Below, in pieces: positions 24,823-31,885 of a stretch of 44,482 nt of DNA. Location: positions 1-44,482 of the IMG/VR virus record IMGVR_UViG_3300020171_000057, one strand, 5' to 3'. A program made the translations under genes and the position numbers. Each line of letters begins with the position of its first letter. Positions within the stretch are counted from its first letter, which is position 1. The notes beneath the pieces are model-generated. The model was not told the origin of the DNA. It ran no database searches and saw only the letters and a list, made by a program, of their open reading frames with translations. This DNA is from a virus.

Positions 24823-24986
24823 TCATTGCCCAATATTTTGTTTATACTAATATCTTCGTTGATAACTTGCCCAAATTCAGGTTCATCAAATTTGCTCTTA
24901 ATAGCTTTAAGGACTTCTGCTTTTAAAAAGTGCCAAGGGCATTTATCTATAATCTCTTTAATTTCGTTAAAAGTTAAAGCTTTCAT
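24819..24986 (-). CDS. 55-residue protein, function unknown
   Basis: It starts at ATG 24986 (MKALTFNEIKEIIDKCPWHF) with GAGG upstream and ends by ATGA overlap with the next gene. The sequence is helical and charged, with one cysteine, and ends EDISINKILGNE. The region before the start repeats, base for base over 22 nt, that found before the gene at 25130 (see the repeat entry). No function can be assigned. Confidence 0.55.
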   Translation of the reverse strand: MKALTFNEIKEIIDKCPWHFLKAEVLKAIKSKFDEPEFGQVINEDISINKILGNE

Positions 24987-25004
24987 CTCTTATTATGCCT
25001 CGTT
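24983..25004 (-). repeat. 22-bp direct repeat, copy 1 (translation-start region)
   Basis: TCATCTCTTATTATGCCTCG plus TT occurs here and again at 25130-25151 without mismatch. On the minus strand each copy holds a GAGG ribosome site and the next gene's start codon (AGATGA). The two copies lie in different reading-frame contexts, so this is a repeat of the initiation signal and not of protein sequence. Confidence 0.8.
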
Positions 25005-25130
25005 TTTTCCCCACCAAATTTTATCATCTGTTAGCTCTGGAAATACAATTAATTTATAACTTCTATACATTATAGAAGTATCTACCCAATTTTTGACCAT
25101 TAATATCTGTAAATGTTCTGTAATATCCAT
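24993..25130 (-). CDS. 45-residue protein, function unknown
   Basis: ATG 25130 shares one base with the stop of the lysin gene (TGATG). The protein (MDITEHLQILMVKNWVDTSI, then YRSYKLIVFPELTDDKIWWG) looks like a small compact domain rich in aromatic residues. The stop TAA at 24995-24993 lies within the ribosome-site repeat of the next gene. Supported by the coupled start; function unknown. Confidence 0.5.
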   Translation of the reverse strand: MDITEHLQILMVKNWVDTSIMYRSYKLIVFPELTDDKIWWGKNEA

Positions 25131-25151
25131 CATCTCTTATTATGCCTCGTT
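25130..25151 (-). repeat. 22-bp direct repeat, copy 2
   Basis: Identical to 24983-25004. It covers the C-terminal codons and stop of the lysin gene and the start of the 45-residue gene. The 125 bp between the copies hold exactly one small gene, so recombination between them would delete that gene cleanly. Confidence 0.8.
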
Positions 25152-25624
25152 GAGGGGTATGTGAAAACCGAATATTCCCCGACCGTTCCTAACGGCACGA
25201 CCTTACTAAAGTTAAATATCTTCTTGCCATTTTTATTACTCATGATATTTTCCACTTCCTGCGGTTTGAAATAAAACATCGCATTGCCAAAGTCCCTATT
25301 TTTCATTATGTCATTATAGACTTGCTGTGTTTCTTTCCAAGCCTCTTGGCTTAATGGGTTATTGAACTTACCGGATAGGGCTTCTGTATACGGTTTATTT
25401 TTATTCTTTACGGCATAGTAGCCTTTATTTAGGATTTCTGGTATCGTCCTTCCAAACTCTTTAGTCTTACCGCTTAAGAGACGGTTTATAGCAGACTGCA
25501 TAACCATCTTCTTTACTTCGTAAGGCTGGTTAGCGGCTTCGCCGTAAGTGCCTTGCTGTAAGGCTAAGACTTCTTCGGGTAGTAAATTTAAGTCTAAACT
25601 ATTTATGTTTCCCAAATGCGCCAC
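25130..25624 (-). CDS. SleB-like cell wall hydrolase (endolysin candidate)
   Basis: Recognisable protein begins near NSLDLNLLPEEVLALQQG. The hydrolase signature follows: TYGEAANQPYEVKKMVMQSA with the catalytic-type glutamate in YGEA, then INRLLSGK, a proline/glycine-rich region and NAMFYFKPQEVEN near the end. This fits the SleB/cell wall hydrolase 2 family that cuts peptidoglycan glycan strands. The frame stays open far upstream inside the 92-residue gene, but there it is only a shadow. GTG 25624 is a tentative start; TTG 25615 is an alternative. No signal peptide or SAR segment is seen, so a holin would be needed. It overlaps the upstream gene by about 26 bases. Confidence 0.6.
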   Translation of the reverse strand: MAHLGNINSLDLNLLPEEVLALQQGTYGEAANQPYEVKKMVMQSAINRLLSGKTKEFGRTIPEILNKGYYAVKNKNKPYTEALSGKFNNPLSQEAWKETQQVYNDIMKNRDFGNAMFYFKPQEVENIMSNKNGKKIFNFSKVVPLGTVGEYSVFTYPSTRHNKR

Positions 25625-25877
25625 CCATACGGTTAAGAATATTAGGTTTAACAAGCTGAACTTTTGATATACTGACTTTAGTATCATGGTCTTTAATGAA
25701 GTCTTTAGCTTTGTCAAGCATCCAGAGGCAGATTGGTTCATTATACATATCACCATTACCTGGGCCTTTGACTTCAATACCCTTCCCTTCTTTGAAAGTT
25801 ATCTCCATATGTAAGTCTTTAGACTCTGGGATTATTGGTTCTATTGGTTTTAGGGTGTCGCCATTCCCGTTAGACAT
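25599..25877 (-). CDS. Small protein behind the large terminase
   Basis: This 92-residue protein starts MSNGNGDTLKPIEP with AAGGAGG 4 bases upstream and overlaps the terminase end by 8 bases. Strand-like HMEITFKEGKGIEVKGPGNG is followed by a helix (YNEPICLWMLDKAKDFIKDH) and a basic end. Small proteins of this size after the terminase are common in phages; function unknown. Confidence 0.62.
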   Translation of the reverse strand: MSNGNGDTLKPIEPIIPESKDLHMEITFKEGKGIEVKGPGNGDMYNEPICLWMLDKAKDFIKDHDTKVSISKVQLVKPNILNRMGGAFGKHK

Positions 25878-27435
25878 GCTGCCTCCTTATGTAATTTTCA
25901 CTATAACGGTCTTCTTCTTCCTCGTAGGAAATTCTCACATCGCCCAGATCACCGACAACTTTATATGTTACATCGCTATTTGATTGTTTTGTTTCTTGAA
26001 TCGGCGAGAACACATTGACGGCGATGTAGTCAATGCAATTCATCGGATGTTCATAAAAATTTTCCCTTTCTGGTTTCTCTAAAATATAGCCATGTCGATT
26101 GCCTTCAGGATAATGCCAGCCACCCTCAAATGCTTCTATAATAACCTGGTTTCTGGGTATATCATTTACGAGTAAAGCAGGCATGCCATCTATTAACTGT
26201 TTTAATCTCATCTCGATTATGTTTTTACGAGCTGTATAGTTAGTCATATAACTATTGCTCGCTTTAGATATAACCTGAACTCCTGTAATTTCTTCCACCC
26301 ACATAGCTGAAGTCTTGGTTGATTTATCGTTTACCTGCTCGCCTGCAGGATCACCATAGTTAGTTATCGGATATTTAGGAAAATTCTGATTTAAAAATAA
26401 TACTACTTTATCTGCGAAATCTTTAATAAGTTCCTTCTCTCCGAATACACAATCAAGTATATGCCACCTACCTATATCAGAAATTTGCGAGATTACACAG
26501 CAAGGATGCCAATATCCAAAGTCCCATCCTAATATCAGTTCTTTAGAACTTATAACATTAAGCTTACGAGAGTGCATACCACGTATAAACCCTGCGTAGA
26601 ATGGGTCACCTGCTGATACTGTATAATTTATATCAAGCTCTTGAGCTATATCTTTTGCTGGACGAATTGCTTTCTGTTGTTCATACCAAGCTTGGGATTT
26701 ATTAGGATGAACGTGCCAGTGTAAACTTATAGTCTCTATCTGGCCAGATTTCTTGAGGCGCGCAAAGTGATTGTGGTTGCCTTTCGGAGTTGAAACCACG
26801 AACTTGCTTGGTGCGGTATCACCCGCGGCAGTCCAGGCTTGCTCCGCCACATCCCAAGATGCGAATTCGTCCAGCAATATCGCGTTAAACCTACCTTGCC
26901 TTGAGAAGTCTACGTTTGTAGACTCGCCTATTATCGAGGCTTGATTAGGTTTATGTATCTTCATAAATGATTTGGTGTCTAATTTATTAATACCACAAGC
27001 CCTAATTAACCATAATGGCATTCCGTTAATCATATATCGTAAGCGTTCAAATAAGGTTTCTATGTTGCCGAGTGTATCAACGAGTTCTTGTTTACGTGAA
27101 CCTATTAAGAAGTTCTCATCATAAAACATCCAACGGTATAAGAATACCCCAAGTATCATCCAGGTAACTCCCATATCTCTGGACTTCTCGGTTAGCAATG
27201 ATTTGCCCTCAATTATATATTGATTAACTTTTCTAACATAATCTTCTTGGAATGGATAAAGTATGAATGGCTGGTCTTTTATTTGTTGGCGCGGGTCGTA
27301 AGTGAATAAGCATAGATTAAAGAAGCTTACTATATCAGTCTTGAATAAATCTATTGCTTTAGCTTCCGCTTCTTTATTGTTTACGCAGTTTATATGAAAC
27401 TCTTTTCGTAAATCTAAATTTTCGTCTATTGTCAT
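25870..27435 (-). CDS. terL: Terminase large subunit
   Basis: This 521-residue protein has both terminase domains. The ATPase has a variant Walker A (TEKSRDMGVT, 82-91), Walker B with catalytic acid (AILLDEFASW, 185-194) and the coupling motif STPKGN (215-220). The RNase H-like nuclease has GWDFGYW (Asp305), YGDPAGEQ (Asp362) and a final acidic residue in NCIDYIAV near 480. It packages DNA into the prohead with the portal. It overlaps the small-subunit candidate by ATGA. Subfamily, and hence headful or cohesive-end packaging, cannot be told from the sequence by eye. Confidence 0.9.
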   Translation of the reverse strand: MTIDENLDLRKEFHINCVNNKEAEAKAIDLFKTDIVSFFNLCLFTYDPRQQIKDQPFILYPFQEDYVRKVNQYIIEGKSLLTEKSRDMGVTWMILGVFLYRWMFYDENFLIGSRKQELVDTLGNIETLFERLRYMINGMPLWLIRACGINKLDTKSFMKIHKPNQASIIGESTNVDFSRQGRFNAILLDEFASWDVAEQAWTAAGDTAPSKFVVSTPKGNHNHFARLKKSGQIETISLHWHVHPNKSQAWYEQQKAIRPAKDIAQELDINYTVSAGDPFYAGFIRGMHSRKLNVISSKELILGWDFGYWHPCCVISQISDIGRWHILDCVFGEKELIKDFADKVVLFLNQNFPKYPITNYGDPAGEQVNDKSTKTSAMWVEEITGVQVISKASNSYMTNYTARKNIIEMRLKQLIDGMPALLVNDIPRNQVIIEAFEGGWHYPEGNRHGYILEKPERENFYEHPMNCIDYIAVNVFSPIQETKQSNSDVTYKVVGDLGDVRISYEEEEDRYSENYIRRQHV

Positions 27436-27884
27436 TTACGGTTTAGAATATCTCTTATTTTATCCTGCACTGGGAGTTTTCTAAATTCTTCTAAGTTTAT
27501 ATTGTTAGTCAAATGTAAATGTTGAGACTGGTCTATTACAGGTTTATCGCCTTTTATTTCTCTGCGTAATTGTTCAAGAATATCAGTAATATCTTTTTTA
27601 GTTCCTAAATTTTTCTTACGTCGATACATTGCAATTAACTCTAAAACTCTGCCTTCTTCTAACACCAAAGGATTAAGTTTCATTACCATATCTAAATAAA
27701 CTTGAGTATTGTTTCTAACTATTGTAGATATGCAACCTTGTGTCAAATCTAAATTTAATAATTTTAAAACTTCGTCTTGGGTTAATTCTGGTTGGTATGC
27801 AAGTAATTCGAGGATACAATAATCTCTATCTTTTTTCTTTTGACTTTCGCCTTTTATGCGGTCTTTGAATTGTTTTTCGCTCAT
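27432..27884 (-). CDS. Terminase small subunit candidate
   Basis: This 150-residue protein overlaps the large terminase by ATGA. It has a helix-turn-helix-like region (YCILELLAYQPELTQDEVLK, LNLDLTQGCISTIVRNNTQV), a central helical region (MYRRKKNLGTKKDITDILEQ) and a C-terminal tail (NLEEFRKLPVQDKIRDILNR), the DNA-binding, oligomerisation and tail layout of small terminases. The start has no clear ribosome site and follows a hairpin, so its translation may be limited. Call by position and domain pattern. Confidence 0.65.
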   Translation of the reverse strand: MSEKQFKDRIKGESQKKKDRDYCILELLAYQPELTQDEVLKLLNLDLTQGCISTIVRNNTQVYLDMVMKLNPLVLEEGRVLELIAMYRRKKNLGTKKDITDILEQLRREIKGDKPVIDQSQHLHLTNNINLEEFRKLPVQDKIRDILNRK

Positions 27885-27898
27885 ATAAATACAAAATA

Positions 27899-27929
27899 GC
27901 TCAACCGCTTGATTTCTTAAGCCGCGAGC
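27899..27929 (-). terminator. Leader hairpin of the late operon
   Basis: On the minus strand GCTC pairs with GAGC and GCTT with AAGC around AAGAAATC, with a small internal loop, followed by TATTTTGTATTT. An outer ACAAAA/TTTTGT pairing is possible. It lies between the late promoter and the terminase genes and could act as an attenuator; the run of T is interrupted, so termination would be weak. Confidence 0.5.
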
Positions 27930-27956
27930 CTCACCTGTTTTGTTCTGTGCAATAAT

Positions 27957-27985
27957 AATATGCCTTATATTTTATTCTTTGTCAA
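27957..27985 (-). promoter_or_regulatory. Sigma70 promoter for the late operon
   Basis: A perfect -35 TTGACA (27985-27980) overlaps the end of the preceding gene. The -10 is either CATATT at 17 bp or TATTAT at 19 bp spacing, so it is weaker than the four early promoters. It is the only good promoter seen ahead of the terminase-to-fibre block. Confidence 0.65.
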
Positions 27986-28295
27986 GCTTGTTATTCTCTT
28001 CATCTAATTCCTTTATCATAGAAAACTTATTTATAATATCCCAGAGTTTATCTTTGTAAGGGGTTATTTGCGTTTCCCTGGCTACTCTGCATACACTTTC
28101 AATATGTAGTAATTCATTTTCTGCTTTCTCCGCATCTCTGTAAATAGATTTAAGTGCTTCGGGCCAGTTTACATTTTTAATATCACCAATTCTACGTTTA
28201 CGTAAACATCGCCGAATAAAAACATCATCGATGACCAGTTGCACTTTCTTAACCGCAGGTAGTTTAATCTGCCTATCAAGTATCCCCACGATCAC
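27972..28295 (-). CDS. Helical protein upstream of the late promoter
   Basis: This 107-residue protein starts with GTG at 28295, overlapping the lipoprotein stop (GTGA). It has a basic N-terminal half (FIRRCLRKRRIGDIKNVNW) and a long acidic helix (YRDAEKAENELLHIESVCRV; KELDEENNKLDKE). The late-promoter -35 lies over its last codons. It might bind DNA near that promoter, but that is a guess. Confidence 0.58.
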   Translation of the reverse strand: MIVGILDRQIKLPAVKKVQLVIDDVFIRRCLRKRRIGDIKNVNWPEALKSIYRDAEKAENELLHIESVCRVARETQITPYKDKLWDIINKFSMIKELDEENNKLDKE

Positions 28296-28714
28296 CGCCT
28301 TTCTCGCTTCAATATCTTCGTTCTCACTTTTACTCGTTCCACTAAGTCTGTATAAACTCTATCTATTTTTTGAAATGGATTAGTTTCTATCAGATATCCT
28401 GCAAAACCTTCAATCTCTGAACGCTTATACTTTTCCCAAAGGATAGTTGCGTCTGGTTCAGAAAGACCAAACTCTATCATTATGGCATTTATCATAACTT
28501 GCTTACTATTTTTATTTAAACGGAGGGCAGTTTTTGATTTTACTTTCATCGGGCTGAAACTTGCGTCGCAAATCCAGCACCTTCCAGTGTCATAATCCCA
28601 TCGGTGTTTATGGATTTTAACAATATTAGTTTTTATCTCTGATTGGGTAGCCACACAACCCACTACCATTAATGATACAAATGCCACTCCCGCGATAATT
28701 TTATTTGCTTCCAT
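28292..28714 (-). CDS. Putative lipoprotein with a CxxC site
   Basis: This 140-residue protein begins with a lipoprotein signal (IIAGVAFVSLMVVGC, lipobox VVGC, Cys20). The mature protein has HKHRWDYDTGRCWIC (His35/37, Cys46/49), a likely metal site, and a basic helical C-terminus (RVYTDLVERVKVRTKILKR). A lipid-anchored phage protein read from an early region could block superinfection or alter the envelope; the function is not shown by the sequence. Confidence 0.65.
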   Translation of the reverse strand: MEANKIIAGVAFVSLMVVGCVATQSEIKTNIVKIHKHRWDYDTGRCWICDASFSPMKVKSKTALRLNKNSKQVMINAIMIEFGLSEPDATILWEKYKRSEIEGFAGYLIETNPFQKIDRVYTDLVERVKVRTKILKRERR

Positions 28715-28809
28715 AAATCCTTTCCGTGTATTTTTTCTCCAAGTTCATCTATTCTTTTATTAAGCCAGAGTATACGATAGTATTTAATATCTTCAATGCG
28801 TCTTTTTAT
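28669..28809 (-). CDS. Possible 46-residue protein with a non-ATG start
   Basis: Behind GGGAG, at 4 bases spacing, stands ATA (28809-28807). The frame from there reads KRRIEDIKYYRILWLNKRI, then DELGEKIHGK, a plausible charged helix of the kind seen in small phage proteins, and stops at 28669 after running 46 bases into the lipoprotein gene. It has no ATG. Listed because it fills the 78-base gap between two genes; it may be a decayed gene or use a rare start. Confidence 0.3.
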   Translation of the reverse strand: MKRRIEDIKYYRILWLNKRIDELGEKIHGKDLWKQIKLSREWHLYH

Positions 28810-29002
28810 AGAACTCCCTCTGGTTTTGAGCAAAGTCGGTCAACTCCTTTTGGGCTTGGCTTATATTTGTAATAGATATATTATTTAATGCTTCTTCGAC
28901 TATTTGAGCTTTTTCGCCGACATTTTTGCCTATTTGAAAAATACAAAACAAAATCATAATCACACAAATAGGCATTATAATATAAACGCAAAAGTTTTTC
29001 AT
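28793..29002 (-). CDS. Small membrane-anchored coiled-coil protein
   Basis: This 69-residue protein has one N-terminal membrane span (VYIIMPICVIMILFCIFQIG), then a polar helix (EKAQIVEEALNNISITN, QAQKELTDFAQNQREFYKKT). It overlaps the large mosaic gene upstream by ATGA. The shape (short anchor plus periplasmic helix) resembles an inner-membrane spanin, and a lipoprotein gene lies just downstream (28714), so an i-spanin/o-spanin pair is possible but unproven. Confidence 0.55.
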   Translation of the reverse strand: MKNFCVYIIMPICVIMILFCIFQIGKNVGEKAQIVEEALNNISITNISQAQKELTDFAQNQREFYKKTH

Positions 29003-30591
29003 ATTTTACTCCTTTCCAGTAATAGTGAATGGATTGCATCCGCTATCCTATCTGTTTCTTCACAATCTTGGTCTAATCCTATATCAGCAATAACTCTATG
29101 GATTTCCAAAGCACTCGGCACGCTTAATTTAAAGTGGGAAAATCTTTGAGCTAATTCAAGTCTATATCTTCGCCTTTCTGAATTAGTTTTACTCCTCTCT
29201 ATATTTAACTCATACCCTTCAAGCATATCTAAAATTTTGTTCTCCTCCAACTCTACCTTCGGCTCAGGCACTTCTTTGGGTTTGTTAATATAAATAGGTT
29301 CCCATTTCTTAAATACTGCTAAAGCACAAATAAGTCCATTAGCCATACCTCGCATATATGGGTCAGTCTTACTTGAGGGGTCATCAACTTGTATCTTTAC
29401 TAACTGCCATAATTTATCAACATCATTCTTTGCTTCTTTGGGACATTTCTCATCCTTCGGCTCAGGCTTTTCCTCATAAATGCTAAGTGCTCTTTCCCAA
29501 TACTCTATTTCTACTTCAGAAAGTTCATCTCCCACGCTTCCTCTTGCAGTTGCTATTTCTATTAAATCCTTCAATCTTTTTCTATTTATAGGCACGCTTA
29601 ATTTAAAGTGATTGCAGATGGATTGGGCTATACTATTTGTTTGGTTATAATAATCCTCACAGCTATCTATTGAGCGATTATCTAATAATTCTTCTACCGC
29701 CTTTTCCTCCAACCCTACCTTCTTATTATCTGTTGCTTCTCTTTTTAACCTATCTATTATCTTTTCCGCCACAGTCAAGTTACACCAGACGCAACTACTT
29801 CTAATGATTTTCTCTTTGACGTGTTCACATTGATATTCATTATTTACCTTGGGCAACATTTCTACCTTCGGCTCAGAAACTTCTTTGGCTTTGATTAGTT
29901 CCTCTTGTAATTGTTTTACTGCCTGTCCACAACCTGCCACAATAGCTCTTTCATAAGGCGAAGGGTAAGCATTTTCTCCATATTTCCATTCAGGGTGTAC
30001 TTTAATTTTATCACAGGCTTCTTTCATTTCTTTCATTGCCCAAGTTTCATATTTTTCCTGTTCCTTATACGCTTCTTTCCAAGTAACAGGTTTTATTTTT
30101 CCCCCATAACCATCATCTTCACCACCTTTGTGTTGATAAATAAGGTCATCTACCTTCGGCTCAGAAACTTCTTTGGTGGGTGGACATAGACAAGTATACA
30201 ATCCACATTTTGGGCAGAGCTCATCTTTGGCAGGGTCGGTATGTATAGAACAAGGTTGGTAGATGCAATCACAATATACTTTTATTTTCTCTTTCTCCTG
30301 TGAGACTTCTTTGGTGGGTCTTTCTATAATCTTGCTACAATCAGGATATACTTCATTTACGTCTTGAGGTGGTTCTTTAGCAAGATATCTGGGACAAGTA
30401 TCCATTACCCAGTCGCCCTTACAATAGTTTATACAAGATGGACAAATATCTCTCTCTTTCGGCTCAGAACAATAGTCAATGAGGGTTCTAAGTGCATCTC
30501 TATTTCTTAGTCCAAGAGGCGTTAGTGCTTCTTTGCTATCTAACATCTCCTTCATAAAAGTTGCTATCCCTACCGCTTCTTTAATATCCAT
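28999..30591 (-). CDS. Mosaic multi-module protein with zinc clusters and repeated linkers
   Basis: This 530-residue protein is a chain of short modules joined by nearly identical linkers of the type TKEVSEPKVE (about residues 137, 237 and 440, with shorter forms elsewhere). Modules include cysteine clusters (ICPSCINYCKGDW; YCDCIYQPC; LCPKCGLYTCLC; CEHVKEK...CVWC). HFKLSVP occurs twice (near residues 335 and 492), each followed by a helical module, with an exact 20-bp repeat in the DNA. The repeats make it a likely product of recombination between small phage genes. No activity is recognised; zinc binding is expected. Confidence 0.6.
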   Translation of the reverse strand: MDIKEAVGIATFMKEMLDSKEALTPLGLRNRDALRTLIDYCSEPKERDICPSCINYCKGDWVMDTCPRYLAKEPPQDVNEVYPDCSKIIERPTKEVSQEKEKIKVYCDCIYQPCSIHTDPAKDELCPKCGLYTCLCPPTKEVSEPKVDDLIYQHKGGEDDGYGGKIKPVTWKEAYKEQEKYETWAMKEMKEACDKIKVHPEWKYGENAYPSPYERAIVAGCGQAVKQLQEELIKAKEVSEPKVEMLPKVNNEYQCEHVKEKIIRSSCVWCNLTVAEKIIDRLKREATDNKKVGLEEKAVEELLDNRSIDSCEDYYNQTNSIAQSICNHFKLSVPINRKRLKDLIEIATARGSVGDELSEVEIEYWERALSIYEEKPEPKDEKCPKEAKNDVDKLWQLVKIQVDDPSSKTDPYMRGMANGLICALAVFKKWEPIYINKPKEVPEPKVELEENKILDMLEGYELNIERSKTNSERRRYRLELAQRFSHFKLSVPSALEIHRVIADIGLDQDCEETDRIADAIHSLLLERSKI

Positions 30592-30593
30592 AT

Positions 30594-30845
30594 CTACTCC
30601 TTTTGTTTAGAGAGTTGTTCAATGGTTATCTCTAATCTCTTAATGTATTTTCCTAATGGACTTTTCCTAATAAATCTTTGGCACTTGAATATTTCAATGG
30701 GGATTTTTCTGCCCCAAAGCCAAATAGCAAATTCTCCATATATATCTGTTAGGGCTTTTTTGTTTGTAATTTCATATAATCTTTTTTTAGTTCTATATTT
30801 TGGAGCTATGGAATACCATTCTTTTCTTATATCATTATTAGTCAT
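30594..30845 (-). CDS. Small basic protein, function unknown
   Basis: This 83-residue protein (MTNNDIRKEWYSIAPKYRTK) is basic and helical with two tryptophans in FAIWLWGRKIPIEIF and a helical end (KYIKRLEITIEQLSKQ). It overlaps the HNH gene by ATGA, so it is probably expressed from the promoter at 31530. Function unknown; nucleic-acid binding is possible. Confidence 0.55.
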   Translation of the reverse strand: MTNNDIRKEWYSIAPKYRTKKRLYEITNKKALTDIYGEFAIWLWGRKIPIEIFKCQRFIRKSPLGKYIKRLEITIEQLSKQKE

Positions 30846-31381
30846 CTCTCCTCCTTCCCACCCAACAATGACTGGCGTAGGGCGGTGGCTATAATTAAAA
30901 GTTTATAATTTTCTATAATTCTATGGCAATGCTCGCATATCCATAATACCTCTAAAGGTTTTTTATAATCTTCGTGGTGTGCGTGCAGTTTTCTTTTTTC
31001 ATAACAAAGCTGGCATAAATCTGGTTTTTTTATCTTGTTGCTTCTCAATGCCTTACTAACCTGACCTCTTGCAGAGGCTTTTTCTTTGTTTTTATAGTAA
31101 TAAACCAATGTTCTTTCGTTCCTTTTGTTTTTAAAATCTGGATTATCTTTAATTTTTAAATAGCGTTCTCTGGCATATAAGGCACTATTAGTCCTCCTTC
31201 TAATTCTTTTTTTCCTATCCATTTCTTTAGCTCTTTCAGGATTTTTCTTACGCCATTCTTTTTGATACTTTGATTTGCAGGCTTTTCCTTCTTTCGTTTT
31301 AACCCATCTTCTATTTTCTTCTAATAGTTTTTCCCTATTTTTTATATAATATTTCCTTGTCCACTCTTTCTTATTAAACAT
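30842..31381 (-). CDS. HNH endonuclease (copy 3), behind pseudoknot leader E1
   Basis: The N-terminal two thirds of this 179-residue protein are strongly basic helices (KEWTRKYYIKNREKLLEE, RAKEMDRKKRIRRRTNSALY), unlike the NUMOD3 repeats of copies 1 and 2. The nuclease has LCQLCYEKRKLHAHHEDYKK with Cys-x-x-Cys and His-His, then EVLWICEHCHRIIEN. It has a strong TTGGAGGG site directly after the T-run of leader E1, and the leader peptide stop overlaps its start codon. The downstream gene is coupled by ATGA. Confidence 0.83.
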   Translation of the reverse strand: MFNKKEWTRKYYIKNREKLLEENRRWVKTKEGKACKSKYQKEWRKKNPERAKEMDRKKRIRRRTNSALYARERYLKIKDNPDFKNKRNERTLVYYYKNKEKASARGQVSKALRSNKIKKPDLCQLCYEKRKLHAHHEDYKKPLEVLWICEHCHRIIENYKLLIIATALRQSLLGGKEER

Positions 31382-31472
31382 ATCTATCCCTCCAATAAAA
31401 AAGGCACCGTTCGGGTGTTAGTGAGAAAAGAGTTATCTTTTCAACCCTACTAAGTGCCAGTTTATCAGACAT
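31374..31472 (-). CDS. E1 leader peptide
   Basis: AAGGAG followed by TTTTTTTATG starts a 32-residue frame (MSDKLALSRVEKITLFSLTP, ending FYWRDRYV). It crosses the pseudoknot and terminator strands and stops 8 bases inside the HNH gene, so the two are translationally coupled. The ribosome site lies just after strand A1 and could be hidden when the pseudoknot forms. Whether the peptide itself matters is unknown. Confidence 0.55.
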   Translation of the reverse strand: MSDKLALSRVEKITLFSLTPERCLFYWRDRYV

Positions 31473-31495
31473 AAAAAAACTCCTTCCCCACTAAC
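31403..31495 (-). promoter_or_regulatory. Pseudoknot leader RNA E1 ahead of an HNH gene
   Basis: In RNA order: A1 GTTAGTG (31495-31489), B1 GGCAC (31458-31454), a short GGGT strand, hairpin AAAAGA/TCTTTT (31441-31426), A2 CACTAAC (31423-31417), ACCC, B2 GTGCC (31407-31403), then TTTTTTATT. A1 pairs A2 and B1 pairs B2, which cross, so an H-type pseudoknot can form. Stem B plus the T-run looks like an intrinsic terminator. The same order recurs in E2, E3 and E4. Confidence 0.7.
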
Positions 31496-31501
31496 GATTA
31501 A

Positions 31502-31530
31502 AGTATACCATTTTTATTGAGATATGTCAA
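31502..31530 (-). promoter_or_regulatory. Consensus sigma70 promoter P-E1
   Basis: TTGACA (31530-31525), 17 bp, TATACT (31507-31502) on the minus strand. The -35 lies in the last codons of the gene at 31514-31885 and uses its stop region. It would start RNA just before strand A1 of leader E1. Confidence 0.88.
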
Positions 31531-31885
31531 TACCATTTAATTTTATTTTCCCAAGCATAACCATTTTAGTAAGCCATAAAATTATTTCAGAACGGGCAGC
31601 ATTATAGCCAGTTTGATATAAATCAAATAAGTGTTTCTGTTCGTGTTCAGGCATATCCTCATCTTTAATCTTCGGCAACATCTTCTCACTTACATTTATC
31701 ACAGCGGAGGCGAGGGATATAATTAAATCAAATGCCTTCTTATAATTTTTCTCATAACTAAAAACTGCGGGAGTGTTATAAACTTCTTTGCCTGAATGCT
31801 TATCAATATCCACAGAAAAATCAGCCTGAATAGTTTTTAATATCTCCACGCTTTCCTTCACTTCATCTATGTTCGGTATGTTCAT
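31514..31885 (-). CDS. Helical protein, function unknown
   Basis: This 123-residue protein (MNIPNIDEVKESVEILKTIQ) is mostly alpha-helical, with YKKAFDLIISLASAVINVSE and a C-terminal part RSEIILWLTKMVMLGKIKLN. It has no cysteine cluster or signal. The start overlaps the NinG-like gene by ATGA. The promoter of leader E1 is embedded in its 3' end. No family recognised. Confidence 0.6.
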   Translation of the reverse strand: MNIPNIDEVKESVEILKTIQADFSVDIDKHSGKEVYNTPAVFSYEKNYKKAFDLIISLASAVINVSEKMLPKIKDEDMPEHEQKHLFDLYQTGYNAARSEIILWLTKMVMLGKIKLNGIDISQ

